Shown: positions 47,712-57,406, counted from the first letter of the stretch. The stretch is DNA of 64,000 nt from JAXHMB01 sp034521755 (GCA_034521755.1 JAXHMB010000003.1:496001-560000), one strand, 5' to 3'. Numbers and translations are program-made. Notes: a model not told the origin generated them from the sequence alone.

Positions 47712-49949
47712 TTATTGAGTCATTGCAGAAGGAATAGCAGACTCATAAATACCGGATAAATCTGATATATCTATTTTGATGTAATCATCAATATTGAGGG
47801 ATTTGCCAGAAACAAAACCTAATTTTTGAACTGGAATTCCGGCACTTTCGAAATGCTCATTCACTTTTTCTTCTTGATCAGAGGGACAAGTGACTACAAC
47901 ACCAGACTGTGCTTCACTGTAAAGGATATCATGCTCACTATTGCCCAGATCTTTGACAGATAGTTCAGCCCCCAGACCTGAATAGATGGCCATTTCGGCC
48001 AAGGTTACCGCCAAGCCGCCGTCTGATATATCGTGTACTGCATTGACCTTTCCTTCACGAATGCCCTCCAAAAGTGCATTCTGCAATTTACCTTCAAACT
48101 CAAGATCAATATATGGTGTGTCTCCCATTGTTAAATCATGAATAGCGCTCAGGTATTCAGAACCTCCTAATCCATTTCGCTCAGCTCCAACAAAGAAAAC
48201 GGTATCGCCTTCTTCCTTGAAGTTTGGCGTCATCGTATGCTTCTCTATATCTTCAATCAAACCGAGCATTCCGATAACCGGTGTTGGAAATACTGCTGAC
48301 TTAGGATTTTCATTATAAAAACTCACGTTACCACCTGTTACCGGTGTATTAAACTGGCGACAGGCATCACTCATACCGGCTAAAGCTTCTTTAAATGTCC
48401 AGTAAACTTCCGGTTTATACGGGTTGCCAAAGTTAAGGCAGTTCGTGATAGCCATCGGTTTCGCACCGCTGCACACCACATTTCGGGCTGCTTCTGCCAC
48501 GGCAATTTGTCCACCGCGCCGCGGATTCAAATATACATACCGACCATTACAATCAGTCTTCACGGCCAACCCTTTGTTGGTACCTTTAATTCGAATCACC
48601 CCGGAATCTGAGGCACCGGGCCCGTTTACGGTATTGGTTCGCACCATGGTGTCATACTGTTCATGCACCCATCGTTTGGAAGCAACATTTGGTGAGCTCA
48701 GCAGCTTATTGAGAATTTCATTATGATCCGTGGGATGGTCCAGTGAATCAACATCAAAGTTCTGGGTTTCATCCAGGTATTTTGGGCGGTTTGCTTCTCG
48801 TTCATAAACCGGTGCTCCGCCACCAAGCACCAGACTGTCTGCAGGGATATCAGCTTTTATTTCACCATCTTTGATATAAGTGACATTTTCGCCCTCAACA
48901 ACTTCACCAATTACAACAGCATTCAGATCCCATTTTTCGTAGATGTCAATAATCTCTTGCTCACGTCCCTTCTCTGCTACCACCAGCATACGCTCCTGAC
49001 TTTCAGAAAGAAGCAGCTCATAGGCCGTCATGCCATCTTCACGGGCCGGCACTTTATCAAGATCAAGCTTCATGCCGCATTTGCCCTTGGCACTCATCTC
49101 AGATGAAGAACAGGATATACCGGCAGCACCCATATCTTGCATACCCACTATGCCGCCATTTTTAATCGCTTCAAGCGAAGCTTCTAATAACAGCTTTTCC
49201 GTAAAGGGATCTCCTACCTGAACACTTGGACGCTTATCTTCACTTTCTTCACTAATCTCTTCAGAAGCAAAAGTGGCCCCATGAATACCATCACGACCCG
49301 TACTTGATCCAACAATGATTACAGGATTACCTGTCCCTTCTGCAATAGCTGAAGCTGTTTGGCCTTCCTTTACAATACCCACACTCATGGCATTAACCAG
49401 TGGATTAGCCTCATACTTTTCATCAAAATAAATTTCTCCTCCTACCACCGGTACTCCAAAAGCATTGCCATAATCAGCAATACCTCTTACAACTCCATCC
49501 AACAAAAATCGAACCCTTGGATTATCAAGCTTTCCAAAGCGAAGTGAATTGAGGCTGGCAATTGGACGTGCTCCCATTGTAAAGATATCACGGTGAATAC
49601 CTCCTACGCCCGTTGCTGCTCCCTGGTAAGGCTCAATAGCCGAAGGGTGATTATGGCTCTCAACTTTAAAAGCACAGCCTAACCCATCACCAATATCAAC
49701 GAGACCGGCATTTTCTTCTCCTGCACCCACCAAAAGCTGGGGGCCTTCATTAGGGAGCTTTTTAATTTCAAGTATGGAGTTTTTATATGAACAGTGCTCG
49801 CTCCACATTACAGAATAAACCCCAAGCTCGGTAAAAGTAGGGGTACGCCCCAAATACTCTTTTATCATTTCAAACTCTTCTTCATTCAGGCCATGCTCTA
49901 TAGCCAAATCAAGATCTACTGTGGGTTCCTCGATTGTTTGTTGAGACAT
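47712..49949 (-). CDS. purL: Phosphoribosylformylglycinamidine synthase subunit PurL (small form)
   Basis: ATP-dependent fourth step of purine synthesis, converting FGAR to FGAM with ammonia from PurQ. The 745 residues are the three-subunit type (no glutaminase domain), beginning GLNEEEFEMIKEYLGRTPTFTELGVYSVMWSEHCSYKNS. The ATP-binding HNHPSAIEPYQGAATGVGG and GSSTGRDGIHGATFAS, and a second AIR-synthase half with NCLNFGNP and DISDGGLAVTLAEM are present. PurQ and PurS must be elsewhere. It stands alone between the HAD gene (35 nt upstream) and its terminator. Confidence 0.97.
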   Translation of the reverse strand: MSQQTIEEPTVDLDLAIEHGLNEEEFEMIKEYLGRTPTFTELGVYSVMWSEHCSYKNSILEIKKLPNEGPQLLVGAGEENAGLVDIGDGLGCAFKVESHNHPSAIEPYQGAATGVGGIHRDIFTMGARPIASLNSLRFGKLDNPRVRFLLDGVVRGIADYGNAFGVPVVGGEIYFDEKYEANPLVNAMSVGIVKEGQTASAIAEGTGNPVIIVGSSTGRDGIHGATFASEEISEESEDKRPSVQVGDPFTEKLLLEASLEAIKNGGIVGMQDMGAAGISCSSSEMSAKGKCGMKLDLDKVPAREDGMTAYELLLSESQERMLVVAEKGREQEIIDIYEKWDLNAVVIGEVVEGENVTYIKDGEIKADIPADSLVLGGGAPVYEREANRPKYLDETQNFDVDSLDHPTDHNEILNKLLSSPNVASKRWVHEQYDTMVRTNTVNGPGASDSGVIRIKGTNKGLAVKTDCNGRYVYLNPRRGGQIAVAEAARNVVCSGAKPMAITNCLNFGNPYKPEVYWTFKEALAGMSDACRQFNTPVTGGNVSFYNENPKSAVFPTPVIGMLGLIEDIEKHTMTPNFKEEGDTVFFVGAERNGLGGSEYLSAIHDLTMGDTPYIDLEFEGKLQNALLEGIREGKVNAVHDISDGGLAVTLAEMAIYSGLGAELSVKDLGNSEHDILYSEAQSGVVVTCPSDQEEKVNEHFESAGIPVQKLGFVSGKSLNIDDYIKIDISDLSGIYESAIPSAMTQ

Positions 49950-49984
49950 CCGTGGGTTGGTTATATAAGTTATCAGTTATAAAA

Positions 49985-50683
49985 TTAGACCTTTAATAAA
50001 TCAATAAGTCGTTCAAAATCATTAAATACAAAGTCAGCCTTTCGGTGTTTTTCAGGGTCACCGTTTGATGTAAACCAGGCAACTTTCCATCCATAATTAA
50101 TGCCGCCAATAACATCAGAATTAAATGAATCACCGATATACAAGATATCGGCAGGCTGTAATCCTGTGAGCTCTGTAGCGTGATCAAAAACTTTATGATG
50201 CGGCTTCAACACTCCAACATCTTCAGAAATTACCAAATGACTGGCCTTGTCATATAAATCAAACTGCTCAAATTTCTTTTGCTGCGTTTCCGAAAAGCCG
50301 TTAGTCAACACCCCTACGCTATAGAACTCCCGGATTTTATGAAATGCCTTTTGTGCCCCTCTTATCCATTGCCAATGATTGCGGTAGCTCTTCATATAAT
50401 AAGTGCCTACCTCTTCATATCGAAAACTGTCAAGCGAAAGGGAATCCAAGGTTTGTTCAAATCGATTGCGCTGGAGCTCTTGTCGCGTGACTTTATTCTT
50501 ACTGTACAGCTTCCACTGTGTGCTGTTTACTTTTTGGTAGGTATCAATAAGCTCTTTTGAGCTGATTCCATTAAACAAATCGAAATGATTATGCACATCT
50601 TTGAGTCCTGCCTGTTCTGCACTCTTGTGATCCAAGAGTGTATCATCTAAATCAAAATAAATAAACTTGGGTTCTAGAAGCAT
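49985..50683 (-). CDS. HAD-family phosphatase, YjjG-like
   Basis: HAD hydrolase of 232 residues with motif I YFDLDDTLLDH (nucleophile Asp and following Asp), motif II VLTNGFS, and motif IV IYIGDSFNSDVIGG. The alpha-helical C1 cap at about residues 20-90 and the overall order match YjjG/pyrimidine 5'-nucleotidases, which hydrolyse non-canonical dNMPs. Such a house-cleaning role is consistent with, but not shown by, its place next to purL. No signal peptide. Confidence 0.88.
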   Translation of the reverse strand: MLLEPKFIYFDLDDTLLDHKSAEQAGLKDVHNHFDLFNGISSKELIDTYQKVNSTQWKLYSKNKVTRQELQRNRFEQTLDSLSLDSFRYEEVGTYYMKSYRNHWQWIRGAQKAFHKIREFYSVGVLTNGFSETQQKKFEQFDLYDKASHLVISEDVGVLKPHHKVFDHATELTGLQPADILYIGDSFNSDVIGGINYGWKVAWFTSNGDPEKHRKADFVFNDFERLIDLLKV

Positions 50684-50824
50684 AACGACATGAATTTAAA
50701 GGGCTAAAGATATGGAACTTATGCCAGATCAAAAACTAAGATTATAGATAAAAAACCATGTATCATTTTTATTGCCATTTCGTATATTTTAGCGCTTTCG
50801 AATTATTAACTAATGTATTTTTTT

Positions 50825-51412
50825 ATGAAAAAGAATTTAATCATCGGTTTAGCTGTAATCCTTGTCCTTGGCTTTTATGCTGTAAGTGTAAATAACAGCC
50901 TTGTACAAAAACAGGAAACAGTCAACAACGCATGGGCTCAAGTAGAGAATCAGTATCAGCGACGTTCAGATCTTATTCCGAATCTTGTAAATACTGTTAA
51001 AGGTGCTACAAATTTTGAACAAGAAACGCTGACCAGCGTGATTGAAGCGCGCAGTAAAGCAACTTCAATTCAAGTTAGCGCGGATGACCTGAATGATCCT
51101 CAAAAAGTAGCTCAATTCCAGCAGGCACAGCAGCAGCTTTCCGGAGCCTTGTCGCGATTATTGGTTACTGTTGAGCGCTATCCCGAACTGAAGGCAAACC
51201 AAAACTTCAGAGACCTGCAAACACAGCTTGAAGGCACCGAAAATAGGATTTCAACGGAACGTAAACGTTTTAATGATGCCGTAAGAAGTTACAATACTTC
51301 TATTCAAAAATTTCCGACGAACCTGTTTGCGGGCATGCTTGGATTTGACCAAAAAGCTTATTTTCAGGCGGATGAAGGTACTGACGAGGCTCCTGAAGTT
51401 AATTTTAATTGA
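50825..51412 (+). CDS. LemA family protein
   Basis: Inner-membrane protein of about 195 residues with one N-terminal transmembrane helix (LIIGLAVILVLGFYAVSV) and a long coiled-coil body. The LemA motifs VNNAWAQVENQYQRRSDLIPNLVNTVKG and RYPELKANQNFRDLQTQLEGTENRI are clear. The ATG at 50825 is preferred over 50813, which would add four residues. LemA proteins commonly pair with TPM-domain proteins, as here with two genes downstream, but the shared function is not known; a role in membrane-protein complex assembly or sensing is discussed for relatives. Confidence 0.93.
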   Translation: MKKNLIIGLAVILVLGFYAVSVNNSLVQKQETVNNAWAQVENQYQRRSDLIPNLVNTVKGATNFEQETLTSVIEARSKATSIQVSADDLNDPQKVAQFQQAQQQLSGALSRLLVTVERYPELKANQNFRDLQTQLEGTENRISTERKRFNDAVRSYNTSIQKFPTNLFAGMLGFDQKAYFQADEGTDEAPEVNFN

Positions 51413-51480
51413 TATTTCAAGTTTACTCAAAGCGGCTTTAAGCTGCTACTATTTAACCTTGTGCAAAATTCTTTAGGGAT

Positions 51481-51936
51481 ATGAGCTCTAAAAACTTATT
51501 GACACCAGAACAGGAACAACACATCATTGCTGCTATTGCAGATGCTGAAAATCAGACATCAGGGGAAATTCGCATCCATATTGAACAACACAGCAAGCGC
51601 GATCCTTTGGTACGCGCCGCACGCATTTTCCATGAGTTGGGCATGGATCAAACGGAGCTTCAAAACGGTGTTCTTATTTACATTGCCAGTGAAGATCACA
51701 AAGCAGCTGTTTATGCAGGCAAAGGCATTCATAAACAAGTTGAAGATCCTTTCTGGAATGATGTGTTAGAGATTATTCTCCAGCACTTCAAAAAAGAAGA
51801 GTTTGAACAAGGTATTGCAGAAGCCGTCACCAAAGTTGGTAACAAGTTAAAGGAACTGTTTCCTTATCAGCGCAAAGGTGTGAATGAACTCTCAGACGAA
51901 ATAAGCTATAACGACAACAAAGAAGAAGAGGAATAA
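51481..51936 (+). CDS. TPM domain-containing protein (short form)
   Basis: A 151-residue TPM-domain protein. It has the family pattern LTPEQEQHIIAAIADAENQTSGEIRIHIEQ, then VLIYIASEDHKAAVYAGKGIH and the charged C-terminal tail SYNDNKEEEE. No signal peptide or transmembrane segment is visible, unlike the following gene. It is 68 nt after the LemA gene and 3 nt before the second TPM gene, so the three form an operon. The TPM fold resembles photosystem II repair and phosphatase-like proteins; function unknown. Confidence 0.88.
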   Translation: MSSKNLLTPEQEQHIIAAIADAENQTSGEIRIHIEQHSKRDPLVRAARIFHELGMDQTELQNGVLIYIASEDHKAAVYAGKGIHKQVEDPFWNDVLEIILQHFKKEEFEQGIAEAVTKVGNKLKELFPYQRKGVNELSDEISYNDNKEEEE

Positions 51937-51939
51937 ATA

Positions 51940-52716
51940 ATGACTAGGTCTTCATCTTTATTTAATAGCTATCGAACGTATGTTCTTCTGCTCTGTGTTT
52001 TTATTGCGGCCCCGGCGTTGCTGTCGGCACAGCAGTATCGGTCAGAACCTGTAGGCATGGTTAATGATTTTGCCAACATTTTATCTTCTTCTGAAGTACA
52101 AAGCCTGGAAAATAAACTTCGCAATTATCGAGATACTACAACCACAGCTATTGTCATCGCCAGCATCTCCGATTTGGAAGGCGTTTCAATAGAGGAAGCT
52201 GCCACAACTATTTTCAATGACTGGAAAATATGGCATGAAGATCAGTACAACGGCGTACTTATTCTCATTGCTCCTAACGAACGCAAAATGCGTATTGAGG
52301 TTGGATATGGGCTTGAAGGAGCTATTCCTGATGTGATGGCAGGAAGAATAATACGGGATGTATTGACTCCTCAATTTAAAAGAGGAAACTTTTATGCAGG
52401 ATTGGACCGAGCCACTGACATCCTTATCGATTTGGCAGAAGGAGAATTTGAAGGCAATATTTCGAGCACTACATCTGCCAATGAAGACGATGTTGCTTCT
52501 GTCATAGTATTTATTCTGTTCATAATTTTTGTGATTTACTCCATACTTAGAAAAGGCGGCCGCAAGGGACGCCAAAGAACCTTAGGCTCCGGTGGATTTA
52601 TCTGGCTGGGTGGCGGTGGCTTTGGGTCCGGTGGCGGCGGAGGTAGCAGCTTCGGTGGATTTAGCGGTGGCGGCGGCTTTGGGTCCGGTGGCGGCGGTGC
52701 CAGTGGCGGCTGGTAA
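51940..52716 (+). CDS. TPM domain-containing membrane protein, YgcG-like, Gly-rich tail
   Basis: Exported/membrane protein of 258 residues. Signal peptide near the N terminus (YVLLLCVFIAAPALLSA), a TPM domain (about residues 30-165: MVNDFANILSSSEVQSLENKLRNY, GVLILIAPNERKMRIEVGYGLEGAIPD), one transmembrane helix (VIVFILFIIFVIYSIL), and a tail of GGGGFGSGG-type repeats ending in W. This architecture is the YgcG/DUF1517-type. It ends the lemA-TPM-TPM operon and is followed by a bidirectional terminator. Gly-rich tails are common in the family and are not a sign of transfer. Confidence 0.92.
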   Translation: MTRSSSLFNSYRTYVLLLCVFIAAPALLSAQQYRSEPVGMVNDFANILSSSEVQSLENKLRNYRDTTTTAIVIASISDLEGVSIEEAATTIFNDWKIWHEDQYNGVLILIAPNERKMRIEVGYGLEGAIPDVMAGRIIRDVLTPQFKRGNFYAGLDRATDILIDLAEGEFEGNISSTTSANEDDVASVIVFILFIIFVIYSILRKGGRKGRQRTLGSGGFIWLGGGGFGSGGGGGSSFGGFSGGGGFGSGGGGASGGW

Positions 52717-52720
52717 ATAA

Positions 52721-52758
52721 AAAGCTCTGCAAATTGAGAACCAACCTGCAGAGCTTTT
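52721..52758. terminator. Bidirectional terminator between the TPM and fadE genes
   Basis: AAAGCTCTGCA (52721-52731) pairs with TGCAGAGCTTTT (52747-52758) around a 15-nt loop; A-rich on the left and T-run on the right serve both convergent genes. Confidence 0.85.
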
Positions 52759-52783
52759 GCGCCGTTAAAGCGTAGCAATTCTG

Positions 52784-55285
52784 TTATTGCATCACTGTTT
52801 CTTTTGATTGTTCATCATCATGCTTTGGCGTGCTCGGTGTCTGGTTTTGGTATTCCTCAAGCGTAAACTCATCTACCTGAACCACATCAATACGCGCATC
52901 TTCAGCTTTTCTTATTAGCTTGGCTTCTTCTTCAGAGATAATGCCCTTTTCAAGAGCCTCATCAATTACAAAACGAGGCTGTGTTTTGGGAAGTTCTTTT
53001 TTCTTGGTTGCTACGTGAATCTTCTTATAAACGTGCTCAGCATCTTCCAAAGCATTAAGCCCGTATTCGTAGCGGCCCAAAGCATCTTCTTTGTCATCAG
53101 AAACAAATATGCCTTTTGTCAGTCGATCTCTTCTTTCACCGGTCTCCTGCATGGCTTGAGCTACTTTGCTGCCCAATTTATCAGAAGGCATGCTGCTGAT
53201 TCTGTTCATTCGAGACCACAAGGCAATCGGTCCGCGGAATAGCCAGCTTAAACCCGGGACTTTGATTTCTTTGTAGATACCATCAAAAGCTTCCTGGATT
53301 TTTGCAAAACCGTACTCCATCGACCACTTGAGGAATATCTCGTCTTCTTTCGGGCGACCTTCTGCTTCAAATCGACGTAATGTTGCTGTAATGAGGTACA
53401 TCCAGCTGAGGATATCTGCAAAGCGGCCGCTTATCTTTTCTTTAATTTTGAGTCCGCCGCCATAACTTCCAAGTGCAATGTCTGCCATAAATGCAAAGGA
53501 AGCTGAAGTCCAGGACAATTTTCTATAATACTTGGCTGCAGTTCCGCTTACCGGTGATGAGGCAATAGCCCCGCGGGTTAATGACATAAGCAATGCACGT
53601 GCTTTATTACGCCCTACATGACCAATATGCTTCCAGAAAACATCATCAAATGCTTTAAGGTCTTTTCTGGTAAGGGCATCGATTTCATCATATGCATAAG
53701 GATGACAGCGAATAGCTCCCTGACCAAAAATCATCAGCGACCTTGTAAGAATATTTGCTCCCTCTACTGTAATGGCAATAGGAAGTGAAATATAACCGCT
53801 TGCAAAAATATTACGCGGACCGCGGGAAATACCTGCCCCACCCTGAATGTCCATGGCGTCATTGATAATTTCACGGGTAAGCTCGGTAAAATTGTACTTG
53901 GCTATAGCTGTCACTACAGCAGGCTTAACACCACTGTCCAGACCTCCACACGTGTATCTTCGCCCGGCTTCCATCAGGTAGGTAAGCCCACCCATTTTGG
54001 CCATCGGTTCTTCAATACCCTCAAATTTGCCAATATTAATTCCAAACTGTCGGCGAATGGCTGTATAAGCTCCAATAGCCCGAGAGGCTAATTTAACGCC
54101 CCCGGTACTTTGTGCGGGAAGGGAGATACCACGTCCAACGCCCAGCGATTCCATAAGCATGCGCCAGCCTTCTCCGGCCTGTTCGGCACCGCCAATAATT
54201 TGATCTACAGGAATAACCGCATCATCTCCGGTAATAGGGCAATTATAAAAAGGAACACCCAGCGGATCGTGACGTCGACCCAGAATAATTCCATCGGTAT
54301 CACTTGGAATAAGAGCACAGGTAATTCCAAGGTTTTCTCCTTTTCCTAAGTAGTTTTCAGGATCTTTAAGTTTAAAAGCTAATCCAATCACCGTCGAAAT
54401 CGCTGCCAGTGTGATATACCGCTTCTCAAAATTCAGCCTGATTTTCAACTCTTCGTTATCATCCTTGAATATCACGCCCTCTGCGGTCATGGCCCCGGCA
54501 TCAGAGCCGGCAGTGGGTTCGGTAAGCCCAAAGCAAGGCATCTCTTCACCGGTAGCCAGCTTTGGCAGATAATGATCTTTTTGCTCATCCGTTCCATAGT
54601 GCATCAATAACTCTGCCGGACCTAATGAGTTGGGTACCATCACAGTTGTCGCTAATGGACCGCAACGTGAAGCAAGCTTGGTAACAATCGCACTGTGTGC
54701 CGATGCCGAGAACTCAAGTCCGCCATATTTTTCAGGAATAATCAGCCCAAAGAATTTATTTTTTCGCATGTATTCCCAGGTTTCATCATCAAAACCTTTG
54801 CGCACATAAATGTCCCAATCTTTAACCATTGAGCAAAGTTCTTCAACCGGCCCATCAAGAAAGGCTTGTTCCTTTTCAGTGAGCTCGGGATAATTTTCAT
54901 TAACCAATCTTTTCATGTCCGGTTTTCCTGAGAACAGTTCAGCATCCACCCACGTGGTGCCTGCCTCAATTGCTGTTCGCTCTGTCTCAGAAATGGTAGG
55001 AAGGAAATTCAGCGCGTCAAGCAATTTCATAATGCCGTTGGTTACCAGCATCCGTCTAATTGGCTTGATATTAAATATTAAACAGAGCACACCATAAGTT
55101 ATAAGAAGCCATGCTGGTGCATTTACACCCCAAAGTGTTGCAAAACCGGCAATAGCCCAAATCCATAATGGTGCTCCCCAGAATGCCAGAAGTGTTGCCG
55201 CAACAATGAATCCAACAATAATGGTCCATGTCGGATATTGCATCAAAAATCCTAAGCTGTTATTTAAAAATTCCATATTGTTCAC
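52784..55285 (-). CDS. fadE: Acyl-CoA dehydrogenase, FadE type
   Basis: FAD-dependent first step of fatty acid beta-oxidation, 833 residues, far longer than the usual 380-residue enzymes, as in E. coli FadE. One or two N-terminal membrane segments (TIIVGFIVAATLLAFWG...WIWAIAGF) precede the ACAD body at about 100-520, with CFGLTEPTAGSDAGAM (FAD/substrate strand) and AINDAMDIQGG-like block (here IINDAMDIQGGAGI). A C-terminal DUF1974 region follows. It is 24 nt after the TetR regulator on the same strand and so probably under its control. Confidence 0.93.
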   Translation of the reverse strand: MNNMEFLNNSLGFLMQYPTWTIIVGFIVAATLLAFWGAPLWIWAIAGFATLWGVNAPAWLLITYGVLCLIFNIKPIRRMLVTNGIMKLLDALNFLPTISETERTAIEAGTTWVDAELFSGKPDMKRLVNENYPELTEKEQAFLDGPVEELCSMVKDWDIYVRKGFDDETWEYMRKNKFFGLIIPEKYGGLEFSASAHSAIVTKLASRCGPLATTVMVPNSLGPAELLMHYGTDEQKDHYLPKLATGEEMPCFGLTEPTAGSDAGAMTAEGVIFKDDNEELKIRLNFEKRYITLAAISTVIGLAFKLKDPENYLGKGENLGITCALIPSDTDGIILGRRHDPLGVPFYNCPITGDDAVIPVDQIIGGAEQAGEGWRMLMESLGVGRGISLPAQSTGGVKLASRAIGAYTAIRRQFGINIGKFEGIEEPMAKMGGLTYLMEAGRRYTCGGLDSGVKPAVVTAIAKYNFTELTREIINDAMDIQGGAGISRGPRNIFASGYISLPIAITVEGANILTRSLMIFGQGAIRCHPYAYDEIDALTRKDLKAFDDVFWKHIGHVGRNKARALLMSLTRGAIASSPVSGTAAKYYRKLSWTSASFAFMADIALGSYGGGLKIKEKISGRFADILSWMYLITATLRRFEAEGRPKEDEIFLKWSMEYGFAKIQEAFDGIYKEIKVPGLSWLFRGPIALWSRMNRISSMPSDKLGSKVAQAMQETGERRDRLTKGIFVSDDKEDALGRYEYGLNALEDAEHVYKKIHVATKKKELPKTQPRFVIDEALEKGIISEEEAKLIRKAEDARIDVVQVDEFTLEEYQNQTPSTPKHDDEQSKETVMQ

Positions 55286-55309
55286 CGTAGATTAGTTAGC
55301 TTCAAAAAA

Positions 55310-55921
55310 TTAGTTGGCATCCAGAGCTGTACGTACATGAAATCCCTGGATGATATGTTCAATGGCATCTTTTATAAACTCCTGCTGATCGATTCTGTTA
55401 TCCAGCCGCTTTGATAAAACTACTGACATTACACCATGCAGCTGAGCCCAAAAAGTGTACGCAGCAATACGCGGACGAGGTTCATCAAGTAAGTTTTTGC
55501 TCACCCCCTCCTGTAGCGTATCCGTTACAATTTCGTATCCTCTTCGAGCCTGACGAAATTTTTCTTTTGGATACCTGCTCATTTCATCTGAACTGACCAT
55601 ATACAGGATTTGATACTCACGCGGATTCTTCAGCGCAAAATTTACATACACATGCGCAAGTGCTTCCAGTTTTTTAATAGGGTCAAACAAATCCAGAACA
55701 GCATCTTGCAATTGGTTATTCAACTCTTCAATGGATTCTTCCATCAACGTGTGGAGAAGATGATCCTTGCTGTCAAAATGCAGATAAATACTGGTTGCGG
55801 TAACTCCAACTTCACGCGCAATCTTCCTCAATGAAAAATTGCGATAACCCTCTTCAAAAAGTTGACGCCGGGAAGATTCAAGTATTTTTTCCTTTAAATT
55901 TTGTTCGTTTTCTTTGGACAT
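55310..55921 (-). CDS. TetR/AcrR-family regulator of fadE
   Basis: DNA-binding repressor of about 203 residues. The start is set at ATG 55921 (MSKENEQNLKEKILES), not at 56023, since the longer form runs through the operator palindrome and into trmB and adds nothing TetR-like. The helix-turn-helix is at about residues 25-50 (FSLRKIAREVGVTATSIYLHF.SKDHLL). The C-terminal ligand domain is of the TetR_C_33-like type (TFWAQLHGVMSV). It is followed after 24 nt by fadE, and preceded by a perfect inverted repeat, so it likely represses itself and fadE and senses an acyl-CoA or fatty acid. Confidence 0.92.
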   Translation of the reverse strand: MSKENEQNLKEKILESSRRQLFEEGYRNFSLRKIAREVGVTATSIYLHFDSKDHLLHTLMEESIEELNNQLQDAVLDLFDPIKKLEALAHVYVNFALKNPREYQILYMVSSDEMSRYPKEKFRQARRGYEIVTDTLQEGVSKNLLDEPRPRIAAYTFWAQLHGVMSVVLSKRLDNRIDQQEFIKDAIEHIIQGFHVRTALDAN

Positions 55922-55926
55922 AAGCT

Positions 55927-55951
55927 CATAGGTTAACACTGTTAACCTATG
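55927..55951. promoter_or_regulatory. Operator palindrome of the tetR-fadE operon
   Basis: CATAGGTTAAC, three bases (ACT), GTTAACCTATG: a perfect 11-bp inverted repeat starting 5 bp upstream of the tetR ATG, with the size and symmetry of a TetR-family operator. Confidence 0.8.
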
Positions 55952-56016
55952 AAATAATAATTTATTGCCAGAAAAGCAATACAGGCCGTTAAAGAAAGAA
56001 TAACCAACTATTTTAT

Positions 56017-56718
56017 TTAACACTTAATACCTATCAGACCGTTCAAGGGAATAACCGGAAGTTTGAACTTAATGAAGTGAATAGTTTTGCCAGCCTCTAA
56101 ATGCTTTTTCTCATAAAATGTCTGAATTGTCAGCATCGGATCATCCGGTCTTTCAGCATAGACATCCTCCACGATATCTAATATTATACATTCTGTCTTA
56201 GAAACCACCTCTTTAGTGAAGGTAAATAATGAATCACTATCTGTCTTAAAGTTTATGATCCCGTCTTTAGCCAGAACCTTTTGGTAGATAGACAAAAATT
56301 TAGGAGAGCTAAGGCGCTTACTGCTATTACTGTCCCTGGGATAGGGATCCGGAAAAGTTATCCAAAATTCGTCAATTTCTTCCGGAGCAAAATATTCGTG
56401 CAGGTGATCGATATAAATACGCAAAAAACGAACATTTTCCAGCTTCTGCTCCAGAGCCCTTTTAGCACCTTTCCAAATGCGGGCTCCTTTAATATCAATG
56501 CCAATGAAGTTTTGATCGGGATTTCTCCGTGCAAGTTCGAGGGTGTACTCTCCCTTTCCACAGGCCAGTTCTACTGTTATCGGATGGGGATTTTTAAAGA
56601 CTTTTTCTCTCCATTCCCCTTTCGGCTTTTTATTCTGTTCTGATTGGAAATCAGTGAGTTCTAATACATTCTCAAATTCACCGATTTCTTCAAAGCGCTG
56701 GAGTTTGTTTTTAGACAT
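56017..56718 (-). CDS. trmB: tRNA (guanine-N7-)-methyltransferase
   Basis: SAM-dependent methylation of G46 in the variable loop of tRNAs. The 233 residues show the SAM motif VELACGKGEYTLELARRNP.QNFIGIDIKG (E..CGkG...G.DIK), and FWITFPDPYPRDSNSSKRL, the variant of the family's DPWPKKRHHKRR motif found in Bacteroidota. The C terminus is YAERPDDPMLTIQTFYEKKH. It lies 26 nt after pdxH and is separated from tetR by 95 nt with the operator. Confidence 0.93.
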   Translation of the reverse strand: MSKNKLQRFEEIGEFENVLELTDFQSEQNKKPKGEWREKVFKNPHPITVELACGKGEYTLELARRNPDQNFIGIDIKGARIWKGAKRALEQKLENVRFLRIYIDHLHEYFAPEEIDEFWITFPDPYPRDSNSSKRLSSPKFLSIYQKVLAKDGIINFKTDSDSLFTFTKEVVSKTECIILDIVEDVYAERPDDPMLTIQTFYEKKHLEAGKTIHFIKFKLPVIPLNGLIGIKC

Positions 56719-56744
56719 GAAAAATTAAAGTCTTGGATTACCGG

Positions 56745-57398
56745 CTAAGGCGAAAGGCGCTTTATGTTCCACTGGTCATCAGCCCTGAAGTATTTAAGAC
56801 GATCGTGCAGGCGTCCCTGCCTTCCCTGCCAAAACTCTACCGATGAAGGCTTAAGAATATAACCACCCCAAAATTCAGGGGTAGGGATTTCTTGGTTATC
56901 GAATCGATTTTCCATCTTCGTAAAATTTTCTTCCAGCTCTTGCCTGGATTCAACAGTCTGGCTCTGATACGAAGCCCAGGCTCCCAGCTTGCTTTGACGT
57001 GGACGCTGTTCGAAATAGGCCTGAGACTCTTCCCTGCTGAGCTTAAAAACCTGTCCTTCAATTCGCACCTGCCGTTCTAAAACAGGCCAAAAGAAACACA
57101 AGGCTGCATGCGGGTTTTCTTCCAGCTCCTGCCCCTTTCGGCTCCCATAATTCGTAAAGAAACGGAATCCGTCTTTTTCAACACCTTTAAGCAGTACAAT
57201 GCGTGATGAAGGCTTTCCATCTTTACCGGAAGTGGAAAGGGTCATAGCATTGACTTCCATAAATTCTGTTTCCAAAGCCTGGCTAAACCACTCCGAAAAC
57301 TGATCCATTGGATCGGAAGCGACATTGTCTTCTAACAATTCTGCGCGGTCGTATTCCCTGCGGATGGATTCTATATCATCTTTTCTGCTTGTGCCCAT
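56745..57398 (-). CDS. pdxH: Pyridoxamine 5'-phosphate oxidase
   Basis: FMN enzyme that makes pyridoxal phosphate from PNP or PMP. The 217 residues show RIVLLKGVEKDGFRFFTNYGSRKGQELEENPHAALCFFWP, VRIEGQV, SQAYFEQRPRQSKLGAWASYQS (FMN and PLP phosphate sites), and the C-terminal VEFWQGRQGRLHDRLKY. Normal length. It lies 8 nt after the thioredoxin-like gene and 26 nt before trmB, so they probably share a transcript. The window contains several PLP enzymes, but no direct link is implied. Confidence 0.96.
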   Translation of the reverse strand: MGTSRKDDIESIRREYDRAELLEDNVASDPMDQFSEWFSQALETEFMEVNAMTLSTSGKDGKPSSRIVLLKGVEKDGFRFFTNYGSRKGQELEENPHAALCFFWPVLERQVRIEGQVFKLSREESQAYFEQRPRQSKLGAWASYQSQTVESRQELEENFTKMENRFDNQEIPTPEFWGGYILKPSSVEFWQGRQGRLHDRLKYFRADDQWNIKRLSP

Positions 57399-57406
57399 GG
57401 TTAGTA

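Noticed and set aside
52536..52778. Proline-rich minus-strand ORF
   Set aside because: It is the antisense of the glycine-rich tail of the TPM protein.
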